From: Trueperella abortisuis
GTDB taxonomy: Bacteria > Actinomycetota > Actinomycetes > Actinomycetales > Actinomycetaceae
Reading direction: 5' to 3'
Length of the DNA stretch: 64,000 nt
NCBI RefSeq assembly: GCF_030811095.1
Contig: NZ_JAUSQL010000001.1
Location: 2,356,001 to 2,420,000, forward strand
In this document: positions 27,971 to 36,716 of the stretch, piece by piece
Position numbering within the stretch: the first letter of the stretch is position 1
Layout of the letters: each line of letters starts with the position of its first letter
Notes under the pieces: generated by a model
The model's database searches: none
What the model was told of the DNA's origin: nothing
The model's input: the letters and a program-made list of their open reading frames with translations, nothing else
Made by a program: the position numbers and the translations under genes

Positions 27971-28420
27971 TCACCCGCGCCGGGCGGCAAACCACTCCCG
28001 CAGCTGACGCGCGGCCCGCTCCTCGGCGACCCCGCCACGCACTTCCACTTCGTGATTGAGCCGGGAATCACGCAGGACGTCGCGCACGGACCCCGCCGCG
28101 CCAGCCTTCTCGTCCCAGGCGGCAAACACCACGCGGGAGATGCGCGCGTTCACGATCGCCCCGGCGCACATCGTGCACGGCTCGAGCGTGACGTACATGG
28201 TGGCGCCGGACAGGTTCCACGATCCGCGCGCCCGCCCCGCCTGTCGCAGGGCGTTGATCTCGGCATGGCCGGCCGGATCGTGGTCAATCTCACGCGTATT
28301 GATCCCGCGCCCGATCTCCCGCCCAGCCTCGTCCACCACCACCGCGGCGACGGGGACGTCCCCGGCGTCCCCGGCGCCGCGGGCCAGCTCCAACACCAGA
28401 TCGATCCACGATTCTTCCAT
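27971..28420 (-). CDS. tadA: tRNA adenosine(34) deaminase TadA
   Basis: 149 residues. It converts A34 to inosine in tRNA-Arg(ACG); that tRNA is encoded at 50909-50981. The zinc site is complete: His52 and Glu54 in GHAEINAL, Cys82 and Cys85 in PCTMCAGAI. ATG 28420 is chosen because TACGAT ends six bases upstream, giving a leaderless message; there is no Shine-Dalgarno. It is divergent from upp. Confidence 0.94.
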   Translation of the reverse strand: MEESWIDLVLELARGAGDAGDVPVAAVVVDEAGREIGRGINTREIDHDPAGHAEINALRQAGRARGSWNLSGATMYVTLEPCTMCAGAIVNARISRVVFAAWDEKAGAAGSVRDVLRDSRLNHEVEVRGGVAEERAARQLREWFAARRG

Positions 28421-28426
28421 GCCACC

Positions 28427-28432
28427 ATCGTA
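28427..28432 (-). promoter_or_regulatory. -10 box of leaderless tadA (TACGAT)
   Basis: Six bases before the tadA ATG on the minus strand. Confidence 0.55.
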
Positions 28433-28464
28433 TCGATCTGGAAACGCACGGGCCGCGAACACGG

Positions 28465-28470
28465 TAGATT
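28465..28470 (+). promoter_or_regulatory. -10 box of leaderless upp (TAGATT)
   Basis: Six bases before the upp ATG, in the short divergent region shared with tadA. Confidence 0.55.
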
Positions 28471-28476
28471 AGAGGT

Positions 28477-29115
28477 ATGAAAGTCCAGGTTATTGATCAC
28501 CCGCTCGTGTCCCACAAACTCACCGTCCTGCGCGACAAGAAGACGCCCAGCACAGTGTTTCGCCAGCTCGTCGAAGAGCTGATCATGCTGCTCTCCTACG
28601 AGTCCACGCGCGACGTGCAGATGGTAGACAAGCAGATCGTCACGCCGGTGGCCCCGATGACCGGCCGCGCGATGGCCACCCCGGCGCCCATCGTGGTGCC
28701 GATCCTGCGCGCCGGCCTGGGGATGCTGGAGGGCATGATGAAGCTCATGCCGACGGCGGAGGTCGGCTTCCTCGGCCTGAAGCGCAACGAGGAAACCCTG
28801 GAAGCGGTCACCTACGCGAACCGCCTGCCCGATAACCTGACCGGCCGCCAGTGCTTCGTCCTCGACCCCATGCTCGCCACCGGCCACACCCTCATCGCCT
28901 CGATCGACTACCTCTTCGAGCGCGGCGCCCGCGATGTCACTGCGATCAGCATCCTCGCCGCCCCCGAAGGCCTACAGGCCCTCGAGGATCACCTCGGCGA
29001 CCGCGCCAACGTGCGCGTGGTGGTGGCCGCGGTTGACGACCACCTCAACGAGCGCGGCTACATCGTCCCCGGCCTGGGCGACGCCGGCGACCGCCTCTAC
29101 GGCGTCGTCGACTAG
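28477..29115 (+). CDS. upp: uracil phosphoribosyltransferase
   Basis: 212 residues, full length. It salvages uracil to UMP with PRPP. Landmarks are [13 protein letters not shown] near residue 70, the PRPP loop [11 protein letters not shown] near 128, [12 protein letters not shown] near 165 and the uracil-binding [12 protein letters not shown] near 192. It is leaderless by sequence, with TAGATT six bases before the ATG. The stop overlaps the GTG of the following hydrolase (TAGTG). Confidence 0.97.
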   Translation: MKVQVIDHPLVSHKLTVLRDKKTPSTVFRQLVEELIMLLSYESTRDVQMVDKQIVTPVAPMTGRAMATPAPIVVPILRAGLGMLEGMMKLMPTAEVGFLGLKRNEETLEAVTYANRLPDNLTGRQCFVLDPMLATGHTLIASIDYLFERGARDVTAISILAAPEGLQALEDHLGDRANVRVVVAAVDDHLNERGYIVPGLGDAGDRLYGVVD

Positions 29116-30122
29116 TGCCCACCCCAACGCCGGGCTGGCTCGGCTCCCCCGCCCCGGACTACCTCGGCCCCACGTGGCGCAGCCGGCGCATCTACCTTCG
29201 CGACGACGACGGCGGCGCCCCGCGCGGCCGCACCGAGTTCGCGGTACTGGTCCACGAGGTCGACGCCGAACAGCTCGTGGCCGCATCCGGCATGGCCGCT
29301 CTGTGGATCCCCGGTTTCGTGGACACGTTCTTCCACGTCGAACATGCGGCGGCGTGGCGGGAAGCGAACGTGGCCCTGGTGGGTCTCGACATGCGCCGGG
29401 CCGGCCGCGCGCTCATCGGCCGCCACCGTGACGACGTTCGCGACATGTCGGTGCGCAACGAGGAGATCGGCCGCGCTATCGAGGTGCTGCGCGCCTGGGG
29501 CGCGAAGAAGGTGATCCTCATCGGGCATTCGACGGGCGGCCTGCAGGTCCCGCTCTTCGCGGCGGCGAATCCCGGTGCGGCGGACGCCCTCATCTTGAAC
29601 TCCCCGTGGTTCGACCACAACGGTTCCGACCTGCAGAAGAAGCAGCTCACCACCCTTGTGGACCGCCTGGGCGCCCGGCTGCCGCTGTTGCGGATCGGCA
29701 AGCTCGATCCCACCTACGCCCGCCGCCTCCACGTCGACTTCGGCGGCGAATTCCGCTTCGATCCGGCTCACAAGCCTCTCGACTCCGAACCCGTCCTCGC
29801 CGGCTTTTTTAGGGGCGTGCGCCGAGCCCAAGCCCGACTGGCGGCGGGGCTGCACATCACGGCCCCGATCCTCGTTGCCCACTCGAGCGCGTCGGGCAAC
29901 CCGAAGAAGCCAAGCGACGCGGAACTGGACAGCACGGACGTCGTGCTCAACGTGGAGGACATGGTGCGCCTCGCCCCGCGGCTCGGGCCCAACGTGGACT
30001 TGTTGGCGGTGCCGGGCGGGCGGCACGACCTCTCGCTCTCGCCGGGCCCGGCGCGCGCCTTCTACACCGAGCGCACGATTTCCTGGGCGCTCGACAACGC
30101 GAGCACCGCCACGCGCTACTGA
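29115..30122 (+). CDS. alpha/beta hydrolase
   Basis: 335 residues. Nucleophile elbow GHSTGG with Ser near residue 139, oxyanion region IPGFVDTFFH near 66, acidic residue region SSASGNPKKPSDAELDSTDV near 260, and His in PGGRHDLSLS near 305. It is of the serine aminopeptidase S33 (monoglyceride lipase-like) type and has no signal peptide. GTG 29115 overlaps the upp stop, so it is cotranscribed with upp, but no metabolic link is evident. Substrate unknown. Confidence 0.88.
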   Translation: MPTPTPGWLGSPAPDYLGPTWRSRRIYLRDDDGGAPRGRTEFAVLVHEVDAEQLVAASGMAALWIPGFVDTFFHVEHAAAWREANVALVGLDMRRAGRALIGRHRDDVRDMSVRNEEIGRAIEVLRAWGAKKVILIGHSTGGLQVPLFAAANPGAADALILNSPWFDHNGSDLQKKQLTTLVDRLGARLPLLRIGKLDPTYARRLHVDFGGEFRFDPAHKPLDSEPVLAGFFRGVRRAQARLAAGLHITAPILVAHSSASGNPKKPSDAELDSTDVVLNVEDMVRLAPRLGPNVDLLAVPGGRHDLSLSPGPARAFYTERTISWALDNASTATRY

Positions 30123-30166
30123 TCCGCGTCACACATCGTGAGCCTGCGGTTCGCCGTCGTCGGGAC

Positions 30167-31345
30167 TCAGCCCCGCTGATTTCCCTCAAAATAGGCCACC
30201 AGCGCCGGATCCAGCTCGGGGACGACGCGCGGCGTGGACCCATCCCGCAGCGACTCCGTCGCCAAGATCCCGGCGGCCACCGCCGCCCACGCCCCCAACG
30301 GGTTCGTCGCGGTCTCACTGCCGGCGGAAACGAAGCGGAGGAATTCGTCCACGATCTTGGTGTCCGCCTCGTCGTGGCCGTGGGCGTCGCCGACGATCTC
30401 GAAGGTCTCATCCCCGTCGGCGTCGTAGTAGTGACGCCGGTTCCACAGCTTGATGTGCCCGCCCTCGCCGTCGCCGAAGTTCTCGATGCGGCCCTCGGTG
30501 CCGATCACGGTGTAGTTGCGCCAGTAGTCGGGGGTGAAGTGGCACTGCTCGTAGGAGGCGAGCACGCCGGACTTCATGCGCATCAGCATCATCGAGATGT
30601 CCTCCACGTCGATCACCTCATTGAGCCCGCGCTGAGACAGCGGTGGCCAGTTATCGTTGGAGAACCAATCGGGCATGAGCTCTGCCGAGTGGTCGGCGCG
30701 GTCGGCCACCTGCCCGTAGACCATCAGGTCGCCCATCGCCACCACGTCACGCGTGGTGGAGCCGGCCAACCAGTGTATGACGTCGATGTCATGAGCCGCC
30801 TTCTGCAACAGCAACCCTGTGCCATGCTCGCGAGTGGCGTGCCAGTCCTTGAAGTAGAAGTCGCCGCCCGTGCCCACGAAGTGCCGGCACCAGATCGCCT
30901 TGACCTCGCCGATGCGTCCCTCGCCGATGAGGTCGCGCATCTGGGTGACCACGTGCATGTGACGCATGTTGTGGCCCACGTATAGCTTGGTCTTCGTCTG
31001 GTAGGCGGTTTCCAGGATCGCGGTGGCGGAGTCTAACGTGATCGCCATCGGCTTCTCGAGGTAGACGGGGATGCCCGCGCGCAACAGTGTCATCGCCACC
31101 TCAGCGTGCGTGTCGTCCGGGGAGAGCACGAACGCGACGTCGACGCCCGCTCCGATCAGCCCCTCCAGATCCCGCTTCACCACAAGCGCCGCCGGATCCT
31201 TCTTCAGCCGGCTGCGCACCCGGTCGGCCACGAGCTCGTGCGGATCACACACCGCAACGATCTGCGCATCCACGCTCGCGCGCTCCGCCTCCAACGCCAA
31301 CGCACTGCGCGCACCGACACCAACCACACCAACGCGAATCGTCAT
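30167..31345 (-). CDS. Gfo/Idh/MocA family oxidoreductase
   Basis: 392 residues. N-terminal Rossmann fold VGVVGVGARSALALEAERA, the EKP motif in VYLEKPMAITLDSA near residue 95, and CRHFVGTGGDFYFKDWHATR near 155-175 with HDIDVIHWLAGS near 190. It is an NAD(P)-dependent sugar or inositol dehydrogenase of unknown substrate. Leaderless by sequence: TAGAGT ends six bases before ATG 31345. No transporter or kinase lies next to it. Confidence 0.9.
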   Translation of the reverse strand: MTIRVGVVGVGARSALALEAERASVDAQIVAVCDPHELVADRVRSRLKKDPAALVVKRDLEGLIGAGVDVAFVLSPDDTHAEVAMTLLRAGIPVYLEKPMAITLDSATAILETAYQTKTKLYVGHNMRHMHVVTQMRDLIGEGRIGEVKAIWCRHFVGTGGDFYFKDWHATREHGTGLLLQKAAHDIDVIHWLAGSTTRDVVAMGDLMVYGQVADRADHSAELMPDWFSNDNWPPLSQRGLNEVIDVEDISMMLMRMKSGVLASYEQCHFTPDYWRNYTVIGTEGRIENFGDGEGGHIKLWNRRHYYDADGDETFEIVGDAHGHDEADTKIVDEFLRFVSAGSETATNPLGAWAAVAAGILATESLRDGSTPRVVPELDPALVAYFEGNQRG

Positions 31346-31351
31346 GGCCCC

Positions 31352-31357
31352 ACTCTA
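31352..31357 (-). promoter_or_regulatory. -10 box of leaderless oxidoreductase gene (TAGAGT)
   Basis: Six bases before ATG 31345, minus strand. Confidence 0.55.
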
Positions 31358-31376
31358 CCCCCGCGCTCGCGGCGGA

Positions 31377-31505
31377 CTAGCGGTTGTTCCACCAGCGCCG
31401 CACGAGCACGCCGACGCCGAAGGCCACGGCGAAGATGCCAACGTACTGGATGATTTTGACCGCCGTCGGGTCGGCCGAGGTTGCCATGAAGATTGCGAGA
31501 TTCAC
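31377..31505 (-). CDS. 42-residue single-pass membrane protein
   Basis: A small gene with GTG start and TAG stop. The product begins MNLAIFMATSADPTAVK, continues with a hydrophobic segment (IIQYVGIFAVAFGVGVLV) and ends RRWWNNR, a positive anchor. TAGAAT ends exactly six bases before the GTG, as in neighbouring leaderless genes, which supports it as real. It lies between the oxidoreductase and DUF5926 genes. No family recognised. Confidence 0.65.
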   Translation of the reverse strand: MNLAIFMATSADPTAVKIIQYVGIFAVAFGVGVLVRRWWNNR

Positions 31506-31511
31506 AGCCCC

Positions 31512-31517
31512 ATTCTA
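31512..31517 (-). promoter_or_regulatory. -10 box of the 42-residue ORF (TAGAAT)
   Basis: Six bases before GTG 31505, minus strand. Confidence 0.5.
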
Positions 31518-31618
31518 CCCGCAGGCGCTGGGCGCCCGAAGGTCGGCGGCGCATTTGCTAATCTTGGTCTGAACGCGCACCTGCACGGCGCAACCGCAGC
31601 TACAGAACAGGAACTTTG

Positions 31619-32476
31619 ATGGGTAAGTCTAGCCGCCGCAAGAAGGACGCCAAGCCGAAGCGGCCTCGCATCCAGTTTGTCGACCGCCCCTTTGAGGGCC
31701 TGCCGTTCGAGGCGGAGCTGGTGGCGATGCGGGAGATCATCCCGGCGGCCACCCTCACGGTCAGCACGACGCCCGAGTACGGCTCTCGCGAGATCACGCT
31801 CGTGACGATCCTGCCGGGCATGGGCGCGGCGTTGCGGCGCAAGAACGGCGAGTTGCTGGTGGCGGTGCAGACGGTGACGTCGTCGGGAGATGCCTCGCGC
31901 GACATCGCGGACCGCCTGCTTGCAGCCCTTGAGCTGGAGCCGGGTGAGTCGATCTCGCACGCCGAGCTACCCGTGCTGGGCCCGCGTCTGCAGGACGTGC
32001 TCGATCCGGCTAGCGCCGGCACGCTCGAGATCCGCGACTCCTACGAATACTGGCTGGACGAGGAGGATGCGAAGGATCCGAACGTTCAGATGGCGATCCA
32101 GCAGACCTCGGACCAGATGGTTCCCACCGCACAGGTGGCGGGCGTGGAGGGCGCCTACTGGTGCCGCATGCAGCGCGAGTTCCTGCGCTGGGTGCGCCCG
32201 GAGCCGGAGGAGAAGGTGCTGGACGGCCTGGCTCGCCTGCACTTCAAGCGCGAACTCACCTTTGACGACGCCCGGTTCGTCGGCGCCTTCCGCGCGCTCG
32301 GCCTGCTCATCCCGGTCTTCGAACTGGCGGCGGGCACCGAGGCGGACGAGCTTGAGGGCCCGCTTGCCGCGTTTGACGAGGTGCTGACGGCCGCGACCGC
32401 CTCAGACGAACCCCTCTCCCCCGAGGAGCGCCGCACGCGCTCGGGAATTATTTCCCGTCAGGTCACTCTGCGATAG
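31619..32476 (+). CDS. DUF5926 family protein
   Basis: 285 residues, soluble. It starts with a basic stretch GKSSRRKKDAKPKRPRIQ and continues with FVDRPFEGLPFEAELVAMRE, the family hallmark in actinobacteria. WCRMQREFLRWVRPE near residue 180 is also characteristic. Function is unknown. ATG 31619 follows AGGA by six bases; a TTG directly before it is an alternative. Confidence 0.85.
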   Translation: MGKSSRRKKDAKPKRPRIQFVDRPFEGLPFEAELVAMREIIPAATLTVSTTPEYGSREITLVTILPGMGAALRRKNGELLVAVQTVTSSGDASRDIADRLLAALELEPGESISHAELPVLGPRLQDVLDPASAGTLEIRDSYEYWLDEEDAKDPNVQMAIQQTSDQMVPTAQVAGVEGAYWCRMQREFLRWVRPEPEEKVLDGLARLHFKRELTFDDARFVGAFRALGLLIPVFELAAGTEADELEGPLAAFDEVLTAATASDEPLSPEERRTRSGIISRQVTLR

Positions 32477-32525
32477 ATCACTGCACGTTCGCGCATTCCT
32501 TTGCACATTCTTTACCTGGAACGGT

Positions 32526-32531
32526 TAGAAT
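32526..32531 (+). promoter_or_regulatory. -10 box of leaderless glycosyltransferase gene (TAGAAT)
   Basis: Six bases before GTG 32538. Confidence 0.55.
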
Positions 32532-32537
32532 TTACGT

Positions 32538-33308
32538 GTGAAAGGCGAACGTGTAGCTGTCGTTATTCCTGCAAAAGACGAGGCGGAGCGCATCGGTGCG
32601 ACGATCCGCGCCGCGCGCGCCATCCCGAAAGTCGATCTCATCGTGGTGGTGGACGACGGCTCCGACGACGACACGCGTGCCGTGGCCCGCGCCGCCGGCG
32701 CCACGGTGGTGCGCCACTCGGTCAACCGTGGCAAGGCTTCCGCCCTGGAGACGGGCGCGTCGGTGGTCGCGATGCGCGACGCCGAGGACGCCGTCCCCCG
32801 CACCCTCCTTTTCCTCGACGCCGACCTCGGTGATTCCGCGATCGAGTGTGCCCCGCTGGTCACTCCGGTGCTCGCCGGCGACGTGGACATGGCCATCGCC
32901 TACCTGCCCCCGCAGACCGGCGCGGGCGGGCATGGGGTGGTGACCAGGTTCGCGCGGCGCTGGATCAAGAAGCTCACGGGCTGGGAGGCGCAGCAGCCGC
33001 TGTCCGGCCAGCGTTGTCTCACCCGCGAAGCCGTGGAGGCCGCACACCCGCTTGCCCCCGGCTGGGGCGTGGAAGTGGGCATGACGATCGACCTGCTCAC
33101 CCAGGGCTTCGTCGTCCAGGAGATCCCCTGCAAGCTCTACCACCGCCCCTCGCGCAACGACCTCGCGGGTCAGCTACACCGGGCCAGCCAGTACGCCGAC
33201 GTGGTGCGGGCCGTCAACGCCCGCCGGCTACGCGGCACGAAGGTCAAGGCGCGTCAGCGCTCCGGGCAGGTTCCTGAGCCTGGCGTTCCGTTCCGCGCCG
33301 TGAAATAG
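32538..33308 (+). CDS. family 2 glycosyltransferase
   Basis: 256 residues, cytoplasmic. GT-A fold with AVVIPAKDEAERIGATI at the N-terminus, nucleotide-binding VVVDDGSDDDT near residue 37 and the DxD motif LFLDADLGD near 95. QPLSGQRCLTREAV near 155 and WGVEVGMTIDLL near 180 resemble glucosyl-3-phosphoglycerate synthase-like enzymes. Leaderless by its TAGAAT box. It is convergent with the large membrane protein gene that follows. Acceptor unknown. Confidence 0.88.
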   Translation: MKGERVAVVIPAKDEAERIGATIRAARAIPKVDLIVVVDDGSDDDTRAVARAAGATVVRHSVNRGKASALETGASVVAMRDAEDAVPRTLLFLDADLGDSAIECAPLVTPVLAGDVDMAIAYLPPQTGAGGHGVVTRFARRWIKKLTGWEAQQPLSGQRCLTREAVEAAHPLAPGWGVEVGMTIDLLTQGFVVQEIPCKLYHRPSRNDLAGQLHRASQYADVVRAVNARRLRGTKVKARQRSGQVPEPGVPFRAVK

Positions 33309-33420
33309 GGCGCAACGTAGGGCGCGCGGTAGGGCGGGCGGGGCCTTCCACCACTCATGAAGCGGGAGCCGCCGAGCCCGCCCCCCCCAACGGTTTGCTA
33401 CCGGCTCACGCAGGATGGTT

Positions 33421-35652
33421 TTACGCTTCGAAGACGTTGCGCCCGTAGCGCTCATTCTCGGTGCCGTCCAGCCCGGCGATCACCCACAGGCCACACATGT
33501 AGATCCCGCCGATGAGCGGGATGACCAGCCCGGAGTCGTTGATGAGCATGGCGAGCAGCAGGGTGGTGGTCGCGGCGATGGCGCCGGCGCGCAGCTCGGG
33601 GAAGTCGGCGCGGTCGCGTAGCAGGTGCAGGCCCGACCGGCGCAGGCACACCGCGCCCGCGCTCACCACGACGGCGGCGACGATCCAGCCCGGCCACGGC
33701 ACCTGGGTGAAGAGCTGGTGGGCCTTGCGTGCCACCACGTCCCAGGCCTGCCCGTCCAGGAGGGATTGGAAGAAACCGCCGAGGTGGGTGGGCTCGGGGC
33801 GGAGCCAGTCGAGCCAGGAGATCCCGATCGCGAGCGCGGCGGCAGCCAGCCCCAGCGCAAGCCCCCGCAGCGGTGTGACCCGCACACCCCTGACCATCAG
33901 CACCAGGATGATGAAGCCGACTAGCAGCGGCGGCGGGCCGCCGAAGTCGGCGCCGATGTGCGGGGCGCCGTTGACAAAGATCGCAACGCCCCCGAGCGCG
34001 ACGACGACGCCAACCGCGATCCGCCGCCCGGCCAGCACGCGCGCCGCCACGACAGCGAGGAAGATCATCGACACGGCCCAGATGGAGAACGGCGCATTCG
34101 AGATGCCGTAGAAGCGGCCGCCGGACTGGGGTTGGTCGCCGAGCACGGAGCTGGCGTGCAGGTGGGAGCCGAGCATCGCGTCCAGGCCGATGACGAGGGC
34201 GGTGAGGGCAGCGATGACGACGGGGGCTAGGGCGATGGCCGGCAAGCCGCCGGCGTCGGGGGCGGTAAGGACTCCGCCCGCCTGCCCGGTTCCTGCCCGC
34301 TCTTGGGCCAGCCTGCGCTTCGTCGCCCGCTGGACCAGCAGCATGGCGATCTCCGCGACGAGCACGGCGATGAGGATGACGCCGATGGTGAAGGAAATCG
34401 TGGAGAAGCGCCCAGCCCGCCACCACGGCAGGAAGTTGATGAGGAAGGAGGCCACGGGCATGGCGGCCAGCACCGCGAGCGCGAAGACGTGGTGGATGCC
34501 GAAGCGCCCGCCGCGGATCGTGATCACCATGGAGGCAAAGATGAGGGCGGCGCCAAAGACGTACAGGAGGTAGAAGAGCACGACGACGGCGCGGGTCATG
34601 ATGGCGCGGTCGTTGGCGTCGGCGAGGGTGGCCGGCCCGGCGTCGGAGGCGACGGAGGTGACGGCGGCGCCGGCGGAGGTGGCCGGGATCTCCACGCCGA
34701 GGGCGGCGAGGATGGCGGCGTGGACGTCCACGTTTTGGATGAGCCCGCCCTGGCGGGTGGAGGCCGAGGTGGCGAGCCCGTGGTCGGGTTCGCCGATGAC
34801 TGTCTGGAGGTAGATCTGCAGGCGGGAGGTGCGTCGGTCCGAGTCGCCGACGGAGGACACGATCAGCGTAGTGCCTGGCTCGAGGGCGGTGACGAGGGCG
34901 CCCAGCTCGGCGTCCATCGTCTCGGCGAGGGCGCGGGTGTGGGCCGAGACCCGGCCCGGCGGGACGAGAGCGGCCTCGAGGGCCGAGGAGGGGGCGGTGT
35001 CGCGGTGGGCGCTGCCAAGGTCGACGACGACGAGGTCTGCGCCTTTGACCTGCGCATATGCGTCGGCCACGTCGTTGACCGTGCCGGAGGCAGAGACGGG
35101 GAGGGCCGGACCGAGGGGACGCCCCTCGGCGTCGGCGATCGCCACCGCGCCCCCGCCACCGACGGCCGCGACGGTCAGCCCGGCGTCGGTCACCGCGGTG
35201 CCAAGCGCCCCAAATCTGGGGTGGAGCGGGTTGGATTCGTTGTGCTCGAGGAGGGTGTACCACAGGTGCAGGCGCCCGCTGGAATCGGTGGCGCGCCCGA
35301 CAAAGGTGTCGGCGTATTCCTGGCAGGGCTGGTGGGAACCGGCGATGCCGCGCGTGCGCACACCCGTGTTCAGGGTGGCCCATCCGGCGAGTGAGCAGGT
35401 GGTCAGGTCGAAGGTGCGCACGGAGACGTTGGCGATGGCGGCGTCGTCGGCGAGGGCCATCAGCGTGGGGGTGCGCGAGCTGACGGCCTCCCACGGGATG
35501 CCCGTCATGCCCACGAATACCACCTTCTGGCCGCGCGCGAGCGGGGTGGGGTCGGGGCGCAGGAGCGGGACGAGGACCGCAGCGATCAGCGCGAGAGCGG
35601 TGCCCGCCACGATCGCGATGCCGGCGCGCCCGAGTCTCATGCTTTCTGCCAT
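33421..35652 (-). CDS. large membrane protein with extracytoplasmic phosphatase-like domain
   Basis: 743 residues. One N-terminal membrane segment is followed by a domain of about 330 residues outside the cell. It has GQKVVFVGMTGIPW, TPTLMALADD, DLTTCSLAGWATLNTG and later ADLVVVDLGSAHRD, TLIVSSVGDSD, which resembles the alkaline phosphatase/sulfatase superfamily though canonical metal ligands are not clear. The C-terminal half has about nine membrane segments. Leaderless: TAGGCT ends seven bases before ATG 35652. It is divergent from pheA with overlapping promoter space. Possibly a cell-envelope factor; no precise function. Confidence 0.8.
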   Translation of the reverse strand: MAESMRLGRAGIAIVAGTALALIAAVLVPLLRPDPTPLARGQKVVFVGMTGIPWEAVSSRTPTLMALADDAAIANVSVRTFDLTTCSLAGWATLNTGVRTRGIAGSHQPCQEYADTFVGRATDSSGRLHLWYTLLEHNESNPLHPRFGALGTAVTDAGLTVAAVGGGGAVAIADAEGRPLGPALPVSASGTVNDVADAYAQVKGADLVVVDLGSAHRDTAPSSALEAALVPPGRVSAHTRALAETMDAELGALVTALEPGTTLIVSSVGDSDRRTSRLQIYLQTVIGEPDHGLATSASTRQGGLIQNVDVHAAILAALGVEIPATSAGAAVTSVASDAGPATLADANDRAIMTRAVVVLFYLLYVFGAALIFASMVITIRGGRFGIHHVFALAVLAAMPVASFLINFLPWWRAGRFSTISFTIGVILIAVLVAEIAMLLVQRATKRRLAQERAGTGQAGGVLTAPDAGGLPAIALAPVVIAALTALVIGLDAMLGSHLHASSVLGDQPQSGGRFYGISNAPFSIWAVSMIFLAVVAARVLAGRRIAVGVVVALGGVAIFVNGAPHIGADFGGPPPLLVGFIILVLMVRGVRVTPLRGLALGLAAAALAIGISWLDWLRPEPTHLGGFFQSLLDGQAWDVVARKAHQLFTQVPWPGWIVAAVVVSAGAVCLRRSGLHLLRDRADFPELRAGAIAATTTLLLAMLINDSGLVIPLIGGIYMCGLWVIAGLDGTENERYGRNVFEA

Positions 35653-35659
35653 GGAATTT

Positions 35660-35665
35660 AGCCTA
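35660..35665 (-). promoter_or_regulatory. -10 box of the large membrane protein gene (TAGGCT)
   Basis: Seven bases before ATG 35652, minus strand. Confidence 0.5.
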
Positions 35666-35677
35666 GCGTGCCACGGG

Positions 35678-35683
35678 TAGACT
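35678..35683 (+). promoter_or_regulatory. -10 box of leaderless pheA (TAGACT)
   Basis: Seven bases before the pheA ATG; only 12 bases separate it from the opposing -10 box. Confidence 0.55.
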
Positions 35684-35690
35684 AGCGGCC

Positions 35691-36626
35691 ATGAGCAAGC
35701 TTCGTTTTTCATTTCTCGGCCCGCGCGGCACCTTCACCCAGCAGGCGCTGAACGAAATCGCCACCGAGGACGAGGCGATCCACATCCCCGCGATCGACTC
35801 GCCGCGCGCGATCAAGATGGTGCGCTCCGGCGAGGCCGACTACGCCGTCGTGCCGATCGAGAACTCGGTGGAGGGCGGGATCAACGCCACCCTCGACACC
35901 CTCGCAGCCGGCTCCGACCTGCTCATTTACGCCGAGGTGCTGGTGGACATCGCGTTCACGCTCGCGGTGCGACCCGGCACGACGATGTCCGACATCACCC
36001 ACATCTCCACCCACAACGCCGCCTGGACGCAGTGCCGCAACTGGCTGGGGGAGCATCTTCCCGACGTCGTGCACCTGCCCGCGTCCTCAACCGCGGCCGG
36101 TGCGGAGAAGCTGGCCACCGAGGAAAACCCGGGATTCCAGGCCACGCTAGTCTCGAAGCTGGCGGCCCAGCAGTATGGGTTGGAGTCGCTGAGTGACGCC
36201 GTGGCCGACAACCCCGACGCCGTCACCCGCTTCGTCCTCATCGGCAAGGCGGGCCGGCTGCCTGAGCGAACCGGCTCGGACAAGACGACGCTCATGGTTC
36301 AGCTCGCCACCGACGAGGCCGGCGCCCTGCTCAACATGCTCGAACAGTTCAAGGCGCGCGGGGTGAACCTGTCGCGAATCGAGTCGCGGCCGGTGGGCGA
36401 TTCGCTGGGCCGATATGCCTTCTCCATCGACGCCGAGGGTCACCTCATGGACGAGCGGATCCAGGCGGTCTTGCTCGGGCTTCACCGGGTGTGCCCGAAG
36501 GTGACATTCCTCGGCTCCTATCCCTCGGCCTCGCGCAAGAGCATCCGGTTGCGCCCCGGCACCTCCGACGACGATTTCATCGGCGCCCGCGCCTGGGTAG
36601 ACGCCCTGGTGGAGCGCTCACTGTAG
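35691..36626 (+). CDS. pheA: prephenate dehydratase
   Basis: 311 residues. It makes phenylpyruvate from prephenate for phenylalanine synthesis. Landmarks are FLGPRGTFTQQAL at the start, VVPIENSVEGGI near residue 57, the catalytic TRF motif in AVTRFVLIG near 180, and a C-terminal ACT domain with the regulatory motif LSRIESRPVGDSLGRY near 225. There is no chorismate mutase domain. Leaderless by TAGACT. Confidence 0.97.
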   Translation: MSKLRFSFLGPRGTFTQQALNEIATEDEAIHIPAIDSPRAIKMVRSGEADYAVVPIENSVEGGINATLDTLAAGSDLLIYAEVLVDIAFTLAVRPGTTMSDITHISTHNAAWTQCRNWLGEHLPDVVHLPASSTAAGAEKLATEENPGFQATLVSKLAAQQYGLESLSDAVADNPDAVTRFVLIGKAGRLPERTGSDKTTLMVQLATDEAGALLNMLEQFKARGVNLSRIESRPVGDSLGRYAFSIDAEGHLMDERIQAVLLGLHRVCPKVTFLGSYPSASRKSIRLRPGTSDDDFIGARAWVDALVERSL

Positions 36627-36716
36627 GGGCGAACCTGCCGCCAGTGCACTGGCGGGCGCCGACCACCCGCGCCACCGGCCCGCGAAACCTCGCGCCGCCC
36701 CCACCGGGAAGAGCCG

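Noticed and set aside
33452..35494. 680-codon minus-strand frame overlapping the large membrane protein
   Set aside because: Alternative frame with extreme Arg/Pro/His content; the 743-residue frame has membrane segments and normal codon use.
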